DNA of 6,813 bases from NCBI GenBank assembly GCA_016934775.1, contig JAFGSP010000119.1, positions 1-6,813 of the forward strand, written 5' to 3'. Shown here piece by piece: positions 1 through 5,359 of the stretch. This stretch comes from Candidatus Woesearchaeota archaeon. GTDB lineage: Archaea > Nanobdellota > Nanobdellia > Woesearchaeales > GW2011-AR15. Below the pieces are notes generated by a model. That model did not search any database. It was not told the origin of the DNA and saw nothing but the letters and a program-made list of their open reading frames with translations. How positions within the stretch are numbered: the stretch's first letter is position 1; each line of letters opens with the position of its first letter. A program made the position numbers and the translations under genes.

Positions 1-768
1 ATTGAAAAGTTAAAATCTTCCTATAAAGACTCAAATGCCAATAAAAGAAGGTATTATGTCTTTCAGATTGATATGCTTGTTCTTGAATTGCTTATTAGTG
101 AATTTCCCTTCACTAAAGAGATAAATCCAGAGGTAGCTAAGGAGATTATCAAGAATGAGGAAAGTATAGCTTATCTCGTTAATAAGGCAAAGGGATATCT
201 CAAAGAAGAGGATAAGAAAGGCAGTTCAGCAGAATATAAGCTCCACCAGATAAAAAAGGCTCTGAAAGGGAAGAATCTTACAAACTACCCTAATTTTATT
301 AGGACTGCTTTAACAAATCTAAGAGGAAAAGAGCCAAATCACTATGGAGAATTTAAGAATCTAAATATAAGCAAAATCTGGTTCGTCTTATTAAATGATT
401 CAGCCTTAATAGAGTTACTTTCTTATTCTCTTGTTAAGTACGCCTGTTTTGTTTTAGAGAATTTCAAGAAGGAGATAAAGCTTAATCAGTACTTAGTGAT
501 GTTCATTATTGGAGCTTCTCAGCAAAGAGTTCCTAAAGTTCATCTGTCTAACAAAAAGATACCATATTACATGGCTATCAAGAGGTTTACTTTCTGCTAC
601 AGAGACATATACCCCTATTTTTGCACTAATAAGGAAATCTCGTTTATAAAATCTCATATTGAGTACATAGAAGAATCAAGAGGGATATTGGAGAGCACCA
701 TTAATAAAGCAAAAATGATTGAAAGGGAGGTGAGACACGAAGCTGAAAATAAGAGAAGAGCTATATAA
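1..768 (+). CDS. Hypothetical protein, 5'-truncated by the window edge
   Basis: The reading frame is open from base 1 without a stop, so 255 codons are visible and the true start lies upstream. The ATG at 73 is internal to this open frame and has no clear promoter or ribosome binding site in front of it, so I do not take it as the start. I do not recognise the family. The visible protein is rich in lysine, glutamate and aromatic residues. It looks mostly helical, with a hydrophobic stretch near visible residues 125-150 (around FVLLNDSALIELLSYSLVKY) that resembles a buried amphipathic helix more than a membrane span. A charged C-terminal helix ends in EAENKRRAI. No catalytic motif is evident. 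It is convergent with the ABC permease gene, with 32 bp between the stop codons. I am confident it is a gene; its function is unknown. Confidence 0.75.
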   Translation: MEKLKSSYKDSNANKRRYYVFQIDMLVLELLISEFPFTKEINPEVAKEIIKNEESIAYLVNKAKGYLKEEDKKGSSAEYKLHQIKKALKGKNLTNYPNFIRTALTNLRGKEPNHYGEFKNLNISKIWFVLLNDSALIELLSYSLVKYACFVLENFKKEIKLNQYLVMFIIGASQQRVPKVHLSNKKIPYYMAIKRFTFCYRDIYPYFCTNKEISFIKSHIEYIEESRGILESTINKAKMIEREVRHEAENKRRAI

Positions 769-800
769 ACTATTGGTAGCCATTTAATTTATAGTTAAAC

Positions 801-2696
801 CTATCTCGCTTTCTTCAGATTTCTGGTGGAGATAACAAACAATATCACTAGAGCAATAGCAAGATAAGCCCCAAGATACGCCAGCTCTTCATAGATAAAA
901 GGCAGCTCCACCCCGAATATCATCACTTTCCTGAAAGCTAGAGAAGCCAGCACAAAAGGGTTCTTGGCAGCGAAAACAGCCGCAAGAGGCGGCATTATCT
1001 CCAACGGAGTTATATTATCGCTGAACAGGAAAAAACCCAGCACAAGGAAAGTAGACGTCAATATAGATGTCTGGACATCTCTTATCAGCACAGAGAGTAT
1101 CATTCCCAGCAACACAAATATAGAAGATAAAAGAATGACAACTATCACAATAGGCCATATATTAGAAACAACATCAATTCCGAACTTCAGCTGGCCGACT
1201 CCCAGAAGCACAGATATCTGGAACAATACTACCAGGAGGTTCGTCAAGATCAGACCAGATACAAATATAAAATCAGGCACTGGAGCAAGAAGATTCCTGT
1301 AGAACGCCTTTGAATTAAATTCCGCAAGGCTCACTATGTTGGCAAATAGTATGCTTATGAAGATTATAATTATAGCGACCATGCCTGGGAATGCCAGCTT
1401 TATGTTCTCTATACCCGGAAGAAGAGGCTCATAGTTCTGCAGTATGGGTTTTACCAATTTTTCAGCCATATCAGGGTCTAGTTTAGCAAGGTCTGCAAGG
1501 CTTTCATTCATCTCCTGCTGTATCAAGGTTATCCTCTCTACAGCAGCGTCAATCTTCACTATGTATTCATCAGAGCTCTCGATATCCTTATCAAGCATCT
1601 CCTTTACATTGTCCAATAACAAAATAGCGTCATCAAACTGCTGCTGCTGCTGCTTGATATAGCCATAGAACTCCTCTGTAGTTCCTGTAAAATTAGATAA
1701 AGCATATTCAAGCTCTTCGATTGAAGATACTGCAGAATTCACTGCAAGCGATGTTGCATAAGAAGGCTTAAGGTCAATTGATGCTAATGTCAGGTTTGTA
1801 GATTCATTGAAAACTATGAGATTGCTCTGGTTAATCGTATAGTCATAGAAGCTCAGGTTCTGGAAAGTTATATTGTTTATGAGCAGGTAATCAAGATCTG
1901 TAGTTATATTATAGACACCCTCTATTTCATAGACAAAAAATTCTCTGTCCGCAATCTGTATCTTTTCTTTAAGGTTCTTGAGCTCAGACATCATAGCATC
2001 AGATCTGGACTTGTAATCTGTATAGGCACTGTCTGCTCTTTCTGAAACGTTGTTTATGTTTGACTGGACTTCCTTGATCTCCTCATAAATAGGAAGGAAT
2101 TCTTCCCTTATCTCAATCAGTCTTTGTTTTCTCTCTATGAGGTCTGATTTTATAGATTGGGATTCATTGACAAGCACATTGATGTCCTCGTTCTTGTCAT
2201 AGAGATAGGCAACCATGTTTTCTATATTAGAGAAAATTGTCTTGGCTGATTCTATGCTTATTTTTTCAGCCTCAACACCAAAATAATCAGAAATATGCTC
2301 AACTATCTTGTTTGAGAGTGATTTCCTGGAATTGTCGAAATAGAAGGTTATAGTGCCTGAAGGGAACTCTTCATCAGTCTGCTGGCCGAAATCATCGCTG
2401 AATTCAAGACAGATATGCGTATACTGTAGGGACATCTGTTTGACGCATTCAGATGTATCTGAAAATTCAGTTATCACAGCAAACTCGCTGAAGTTCTGGA
2501 AAGCCGGCCCAAAAGATGAGAAATCATTGCTAATGACACCAATATTGATGTCATTGAGCCCTTCTCCTGAAAAGGTTATACCTATGATTGCTATCAACGC
2601 CAGAGGGCCAATTATGAGAAGAAGCACAGAGCTAAGATTTCTGAATATAATCTTAAAGTTCTTGTACTGCTCCATGATAATATCTTTAATTATCAT
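801..2696 (-). CDS. ABC-2 type transporter permease with large extracytoplasmic coiled-coil domain
   Basis: This 631-aa protein is the membrane subunit of an ABC-2 family exporter. Residues 1-20 are cytoplasmic and membrane segment 1 spans about 22-42. Residues 45-435 form a large external domain, and five or six further segments follow (about 436-456, 475-500, 512-538, 543-560, possibly 568-588, and 605-623), before a basic tail ending RNLKKAR. This single-span, big-domain, C-terminal-bundle layout matches the ABC2_membrane_3/YhgE-like class. So do the short motifs NIGVISNDFS (51-60) and TFYFDNSRKS (117-126). Heptad-like charged stretches at about 175-255 and 340-415 suggest coiled coils, and residues 349-353 are five glutamines. 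Ten N-x-S/T sequons lie between residues 177 and 397. The start at 2696 is chosen because it overlaps the ATPase stop as ATGA and has an SD-like site 5 nt upstream; Met8 is the alternative. The substrate cannot be told from the sequence. Confidence 0.9.
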   Translation of the reverse strand: MIIKDIIMEQYKNFKIIFRNLSSVLLLIIGPLALIAIIGITFSGEGLNDINIGVISNDFSSFGPAFQNFSEFAVITEFSDTSECVKQMSLQYTHICLEFSDDFGQQTDEEFPSGTITFYFDNSRKSLSNKIVEHISDYFGVEAEKISIESAKTIFSNIENMVAYLYDKNEDINVLVNESQSIKSDLIERKQRLIEIREEFLPIYEEIKEVQSNINNVSERADSAYTDYKSRSDAMMSELKNLKEKIQIADREFFVYEIEGVYNITTDLDYLLINNITFQNLSFYDYTINQSNLIVFNESTNLTLASIDLKPSYATSLAVNSAVSSIEELEYALSNFTGTTEEFYGYIKQQQQQFDDAILLLDNVKEMLDKDIESSDEYIVKIDAAVERITLIQQEMNESLADLAKLDPDMAEKLVKPILQNYEPLLPGIENIKLAFPGMVAIIIIFISILFANIVSLAEFNSKAFYRNLLAPVPDFIFVSGLILTNLLVVLFQISVLLGVGQLKFGIDVVSNIWPIVIVVILLSSIFVLLGMILSVLIRDVQTSILTSTFLVLGFFLFSDNITPLEIMPPLAAVFAAKNPFVLASLAFRKVMIFGVELPFIYEELAYLGAYLAIALVILFVISTRNLKKAR

Positions 2697-3400
2697 TTTG
2701 CCCTCTCTGAAAACTCTTTCATCAGGTCTGTTGCAGAGCTGACTTTCAACGTATCAAGAACTCCTTTGCTCAATATACCGACTCTGTTGCAGTTTTCCTT
2801 TATCTCTGAAAAGATATGTGAGATCACAAGTATGGTTTTCTTTTCTCCGCCTACTTTCTTCACAACATCCCAGAACTGCTTCACAAGAAGCGGATCTAGT
2901 CCTGTAGTTGGCTCATCTAGTATCAACAGCTCAGGGTTATGAACAATAGAGATAGCGAAATCAAGCCTCCGTTTCATGCCACCAGAGAGGCTTTCTGCAA
3001 GCGTGTTTTTTGATGATGATAAAGCTACTGAACTAAGTATGCTGTCAATATGCTTCTTCAGCTCTTTTCGGGGTTTTTTCACCCTGTAGAGGTTTGAATA
3101 ATACATCATGTTCTCGTACACAGTCAGCTTATCGTAGAATGAATTCTCCTGTGTCGTCAGGCCCACTATTTTTCTTAGTATATAAGAGTCGCCTGTTATA
3201 TCGACGCCATTGAAAAGGACTTTACCGGAATCTGGTTTGCAGATCCCAAGAAGGATATTTGTCAGCGTGCTCTTTCCGCTCCCAGAGCCGCCCAACAGGC
3301 CGAAGATGTCTCCGTGATATATCTTGAGGTCGATCTTATTCAGAACTCTTTTTTTTCCGAAAGATTTCGATATGTCGCAGAACTCAATGACAGGTTGCAT
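2693..3400 (-). CDS. ABC transporter ATP-binding protein (ABC-2 exporter)
   Basis: This 235-aa cytoplasmic nucleotide-binding subunit powers the permease encoded immediately downstream. All ABC ATPase motifs are present in order. Walker A is GGSGSGKST (37-45), the Q-loop is TTQEN with Q84, and the signature is LSGGMKRR (138-145). Walker B is LLILDEP (158-164), with the D-loop in TTGLDP just after and the switch histidine in VISH (H195). The signature-to-Walker B region is typical of the ABC-2/drug-exporter ATPases (CcmA/DrrA-like). The length is at the short end, with no C-terminal regulatory domain. The start at 3400 sits about 25 nt downstream of a TATA-like box, implying a leaderless mRNA. 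The gene's TGA overlaps the permease ATG by 4 bp, so translational coupling and 1:1 assembly are likely. Family assignment is certain; the exported substrate is unknown. Confidence 0.96.
   Translation of the reverse strand: MQPVIEFCDISKSFGKKRVLNKIDLKIYHGDIFGLLGGSGSGKSTLTNILLGICKPDSGKVLFNGVDITGDSYILRKIVGLTTQENSFYDKLTVYENMMYYSNLYRVKKPRKELKKHIDSILSSVALSSSKNTLAESLSGGMKRRLDFAISIVHNPELLILDEPTTGLDPLLVKQFWDVVKKVGGEKKTILVISHIFSEIKENCNRVGILSKGVLDTLKVSSATDLMKEFSERAK
2701..2708 (-). promoter_or_regulatory. Shine-Dalgarno-like site for the permease
   Basis: On the minus strand this reads AGAGAGGG, with its GAGG core ending 5 nt before the permease ATG. It lies inside the last codons of the ATPase gene and supports re-initiation at the ATGA overlap. 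The first genes of the other transcription units lack such a site upstream. That contrast is the expected archaeal pattern of leaderless first cistrons and SD-led internal cistrons. Confidence 0.6.
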
Positions 3401-3422
3401 AAAAGAAGTTATAGTGGTGAAG

Positions 3423-3430
3423 TATTTAAA
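3423..3430 (-). promoter_or_regulatory. TATA-like box of the ABC operon
   Basis: The minus strand reads TTTAAATA, preceded by an A-rich stretch that could act as a BRE. Its centre is about 26 nt upstream of the ATPase ATG at 3400, so transcription should begin at or next to the start codon. No SD sequence lies between it and the ATG. Confidence 0.6.
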
Positions 3431-3494
3431 TTTATTTTTGGTGGGGGTAAAAGTATACTAGATACTATGAGCTTGTATTTTATTAGCATGACAA

Positions 3495-3504
3495 TAATTT
3501 TATT
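3495..3504 (+). promoter_or_regulatory. TATA-like box of the PIN gene
   Basis: TAATTTTATT lies with its centre about 32 nt before the PIN-domain ATG at 3532, giving a predicted leader of only a few nucleotides. The region is AT-rich throughout, so the exact box is less certain than for the other genes. Confidence 0.4.
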
Positions 3505-3531
3505 AACAAGTACTCCATTTAATAAACAAAA

Positions 3532-3945
3532 ATGACAGAAGATTTTTACTTTGATACCTCAATCTGGCTAGATGTTTATGAGAAAAGAGGTGTGAACGGT
3601 GAAAAGGGATTTAAGCTAATAGAAATAATAATTCTAGATGGTAAAAAGATATATTATTCAACTCTTAATCTCAAAGAATTTCAAGCACTTGGATATAGTC
3701 AAGATGAAATTGAAGAGATATTAGCACCTGTCAAACCTAATTTTTGTAAAAAAATCTTATTTGATAAAAAACAAGTGCTTGAAGCAAAGAAATTATCTAT
3801 TCAAAGAAAAGTATCAAAGAGTGATTCTCTTCATGCTGTTCTTGCTAGGGATAATAACCTACAGTTAATCGCAAGAGATCATGACTTTGATTTTCTAAAA
3901 GACATATCAAGAGCTAAAAAACCTGAAGAGTTTATTGAAGATTAA
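3532..3945 (+). CDS. PIN-domain ribonuclease, VapC-like toxin
   Basis: This 137-aa protein is the usual size for a single PIN domain. The acidic metal-binding set is visible: D8 in FDTSIWLD near the N-terminus, E49 in LNLKEF, D98 in SKSDSLHAVLA, and D116/D118 in ARDHDFDFL. These match the conserved acidic positions of VapC-type Mg-dependent endoribonucleases, so the protein should be active as a nuclease. VapC toxins usually cleave tRNA or rRNA; the target here is unknown. The partner is most likely the RHH protein encoded on the opposite strand, whose 3' end overlaps this gene by 14 bp (3932-3945). That convergent order is unusual, since VapC normally lies downstream of its antitoxin in one operon. 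The gene has its own promoter-like region. By eye it is more AT-rich than kae1, consistent with mobility. Confidence is high for PIN and good for the toxin role. Confidence 0.9.
   Translation: MTEDFYFDTSIWLDVYEKRGVNGEKGFKLIEIIILDGKKIYYSTLNLKEFQALGYSQDEIEEILAPVKPNFCKKILFDKKQVLEAKKLSIQRKVSKSDSLHAVLARDNNLQLIARDHDFDFLKDISRAKKPEEFIED
3916..3921 (-). terminator. T6 run, possible terminator of the antitoxin transcript
   Basis: On the minus strand this is six consecutive T residues, 10 nt beyond the antitoxin stop codon and inside the PIN coding region. Archaeal RNA polymerase terminates at oligo-T tracts, so the antitoxin mRNA may end here, keeping antisense overlap with the PIN mRNA short. It is a prediction from the tract alone. 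Confidence 0.35.
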
Positions 3946-4192
3946 GCTCCTTCTCAATATTGTCAAAAGCTAATTCTCTTGCTTTTTTTAGATCTTCTTC
4001 AGTGGTTTTTCTCTTTGAAGCGCCATACATTTTTCTTAACTTAAGCAAAGCCTCTTCTTTCTCTAATTGTTTAATTTTATCTCTAATGGCTTCTCTTATA
4101 AATTCTGTCTTGGTTGTATATCTATGCTGCTTCATAGTTTTTTCTATATCTTGCATAAATCCATTATCTAGTTTTAGACTGATTGCTTCCAT
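3932..4192 (-). CDS. Ribbon-helix-helix (CopG/ParD-like) antitoxin
   Basis: This 86-aa protein starts with the RHH pattern. A DNA-contacting strand, EAISLKLDNGF (2-12), is followed by helix A at about 13-23, then the turn TTKTEF and helix B with EFIREAIRDKI (30-40). Residues 41-86 are a highly charged, probably helical extension. In ParD/VapB-type antitoxins this part is disordered when free and wraps the toxin active site. The expected role is to neutralise the PIN protein and repress its own promoter as a dimer. The gene is convergent with the PIN gene and overlaps its 3' end by 14 bp. Three 10-bp direct repeats run from its start codon up to its TATA box and look like the operator. The start at 4192 is set by the promoter spacing and by the RHH strand starting at once. 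A stand-alone RHH regulator is the main alternative. Confidence 0.85.
   Translation of the reverse strand: MEAISLKLDNGFMQDIEKTMKQHRYTTKTEFIREAIRDKIKQLEKEEALLKLRKMYGASKRKTTEEDLKKARELAFDNIEKELNLQ
3983..3989 (+). terminator. T7 run, possible terminator of the PIN transcript
   Basis: Seven T residues on the plus strand lie 37 nt past the PIN stop codon, inside the antitoxin coding region, where they encode lysine codons on the other strand. An archaeal oligo-T terminator here would end the PIN mRNA. The lysine codons alone could also explain the tract. Confidence 0.35.
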
Positions 4193-4221
4193 AGTAATAG
4201 TTAGTAATACTTAGTAGTATT
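4192..4221 (-). promoter_or_regulatory. Putative RHH operator: three 10-bp direct repeats
   Basis: Read on the plus strand, the three consecutive units are TAGTAATAGT (4192-4201), TAGTAATACT (4202-4211) and TAGTAGTATT (4212-4221). Eight of ten positions are invariant and the period is exactly one DNA helical turn. A perfect inverted repeat, AATACT-TAGT-AGTATT (4206-4221), is nested in the last two units. The array fills the space between the antitoxin TATA box and its start codon, so a bound protein would block initiation. RHH repressors typically bind tandem sub-operators on one face of the DNA, so autoregulation by the encoded RHH protein is the natural reading. Confidence 0.6.
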
Positions 4222-4226
4222 TAAGA
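4219..4226 (-). promoter_or_regulatory. TATA-like box of the antitoxin gene
   Basis: The minus strand reads TCTTAAAT, followed by ACTACTA. Its centre is about 30 nt before the antitoxin ATG, so the mRNA should be leaderless or nearly so. The box closely resembles that of the ABC operon (TTAAATAC is shared) and abuts the repeat array. Confidence 0.55.
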
Positions 4227-4309
4227 TTTGCGGTTGCTGAATAGTATTTTACCAATTGTTTAAGTCTTATAATCTAGAGGTAGATCTTATCTCCAGCAAA
4301 CTTCCACAA

Positions 4310-4354
4310 TGAAAATCAAAAATTTTCAAGCTTTAGTTTCTCCAGGAAACTAAA
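4310..4354 (-). terminator. Hairpin plus T-run terminator overlapping the kae1 stop codon
   Basis: On the minus strand TTTAGTTTC pairs perfectly with GAAACTAAA (4332-4354, 9-bp stem, 5-nt loop). The stem includes the TAA stop of kae1 and its last six codons. It is followed within about 10 nt by a T5 tract (4318-4322). That tract sits in a second, weaker 7-bp inverted repeat, TGAAAAT/ATTTTCA (4310-4328). Stem plus T-run resembles an intrinsic terminator. In archaea the T-run does most of the work, and the stem may instead protect the 3' end. Confidence 0.5.
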
Positions 4355-5322
4355 ACATCATCAGTCCGTTCATAAGGCCGTACTGCAGAATCTTCAACTT
4401 TTATTGAGATCCCTGCTTTGTGCATCAACAGCCCTGTCCAGGCAATCATAGCGCCGTTATCCACAAGAAATTGGTTCTCAGGGCAGTAAAGCTTTGCATC
4501 TCTCTCCTGGCACATTATCCTGCACATCTCCTGCAGGCGCTTGTTGCAGGCAACTCCCCCTCCCAGAAGAAGCTCATTTTTCTCGCAGTGCGCCATCGCT
4601 CTCTCTGCTGTCTCTACAAGCATGGAAAAGATTGTCTCCTGCAGCGAGAATGCAAGATCCTCTACTTTGTATTTTCTTGTCTTGTACTTGTTTTTTAGAT
4701 TAGTAAGAAGGCCGCCGAAGCTCACATCCATGCCCTTGACTGCATATGGCAGCTGTATGTATTTTTTCCCTTTTTTTGCCAATTCCTCGATCTTAGGGCC
4801 TCCTGGAAAACCAAGCCCTGTAAACCTTGCAAACGAGTCAAGGAGATTCCCAGCGCCGTTGTCAAGAGTCTCTCCGAATATCCTGTACTTTCCGCCATCA
4901 TACGCAATCACCTGGGTGTTAGCCCCAGAAACATATAACAGGACAGGATCTTTGCACTCAGGAAAAAGCATCCTTCCTATCTCAAGGTGAGCAATGCAAT
5001 GGTTTACGCCGACAAGCGGCTTCTTCAACTTAAGAGCAAGTGTCCTTGCTGTGACAGCTCCTATCCTGAGAGCATGGCCTATTCCCGGAGATATTGAAAA
5101 AGAAATAACATCTATGTCCTCTTGTTTTATTCCTGCTTTTTCAAGTGCTTCTTTCAGCACTCTATCACACACTTCAATATGATGCTCACCCATCTTGACA
5201 GGAATCATACCGCCTGTCTTAGTGGAGTAGCTGTCTTTAACGTTTGCCAGAACTTTGCCTTTATCTGTAACAATACCAACTCCGAACGTATGGGCTGTTG
5301 ATTCTATGCCTAGGGAGATCAT
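4333..5322 (-). CDS. kae1: tRNA N6-threonylcarbamoyladenosine synthase, KEOPS catalytic subunit Kae1
   Basis: Kae1 transfers the threonylcarbamoyl group from threonylcarbamoyl-AMP to A37 of ANN-decoding tRNAs, forming t6A. It acts in the cytoplasm within KEOPS (Kae1, Bud32, Cgi121, Pcc1). The 329 aa match the archaeal stand-alone length. The N-terminal LGIESTAHTFGVG (4-16) is the ASKHA phosphate loop. The metal ligands are visible as H108 and H112 in NHCIAH, Y130 in LLYVSGANTQ and D288 in LVDNGAMIAW. Further family motifs are GETLDNGAGNLLDSFAR (150-166), GFPGGP (171-176) and LLLGGGVACNKRLQEM (251-266). No Bud32 kinase domain is fused, and no bud32 gene is in this window. The start at 5322 is followed at once by the conserved strand and lies 27 nt from a TATA-like box. 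It is 37 bp downstream of the 194-aa gene. It is the most GC-rich gene here by eye. Confidence 0.97.
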   Translation of the reverse strand: MISLGIESTAHTFGVGIVTDKGKVLANVKDSYSTKTGGMIPVKMGEHHIEVCDRVLKEALEKAGIKQEDIDVISFSISPGIGHALRIGAVTARTLALKLKKPLVGVNHCIAHLEIGRMLFPECKDPVLLYVSGANTQVIAYDGGKYRIFGETLDNGAGNLLDSFARFTGLGFPGGPKIEELAKKGKKYIQLPYAVKGMDVSFGGLLTNLKNKYKTRKYKVEDLAFSLQETIFSMLVETAERAMAHCEKNELLLGGGVACNKRLQEMCRIMCQERDAKLYCPENQFLVDNGAMIAWTGLLMHKAGISIKVEDSAVRPYERTDDVLVSWRN

Positions 5323-5344
5323 GAATAAAGAGAATCAGGATTTG

Positions 5345-5353
5345 TTTAAAAAA
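5345..5353 (-). promoter_or_regulatory. TATA-like box of kae1
   Basis: The minus strand reads TTTTTTAAA, with its centre about 27 nt before the kae1 ATG and no SD site in between, implying a leaderless mRNA. The same T6 tract begins 6 nt past the stop codon of the upstream 194-aa gene, so it could also terminate that transcript. A short 5-bp inverted repeat (TAGCT/AGCTA) precedes it. Confidence 0.55.
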
Positions 5354-5359
5354 GTTGGT

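Noticed and set aside
114..119. CGEEGC (residues 114-119 of the TPR-like protein), considered as half of a zinc-binding site
   Set aside because: No second Cys/His pair sits at a sensible spacing in the visible part of the protein. The coordinates given are residue numbers.
768..796. Inverted repeat AACTAT/ATAGTT between the first gene and the permease, considered as a bidirectional terminator
   Set aside because: It has only a 6-bp AT-rich stem, a 17-nt loop and no T-run of five or more after it on either strand, so it is well within chance.
964..1662. Plus-strand open frames of 112 and 72 codons inside the permease gene
   Set aside because: They are antisense to a clear membrane protein gene. 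Their low-complexity content (poly-Cys from the CTG repeat, Ser-rich) is typical of shadow frames.
2353..2742. 129-codon plus-strand open frame across the start of the permease and end of the ATPase gene
   Set aside because: It is antisense to the coupled ABC operon junction and has no recognisable domain or promoter.
3314..3535. 73-codon plus-strand open frame overlapping the ATPase start and the intergenic promoters
   Set aside because: It overlaps a certain gene and two promoter boxes, and its tail is a translation of AT-rich spacer DNA.
3960..4214. 84-codon plus-strand open frame across the antitoxin gene
   Set aside because: It is antisense to a clear RHH protein, and its hydrophobic Ser/Leu content is the reverse of the lysine-rich antitoxin.
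4227..4309. Spacer with the TCTAGA and AGATCT palindromes and another TAGTATT (4242-4248), considered as a small RNA gene or an extra operator copy
   Set aside because: There is no tRNA-like fold, no convincing box C/D pair and no promoter. A single TAGTATT copy in AT-rich DNA is not enough to call.
4541..4990. 149-codon open frame on the plus strand, with neighbouring open frames at 4420-4703 and 4994-5182 on plus and 4722-4907 on minus
   Set aside because: They lie within kae1 in other frames. kae1 has full family motifs, while these translations are Ser/Pro/Leu-rich with no motif or promoter.
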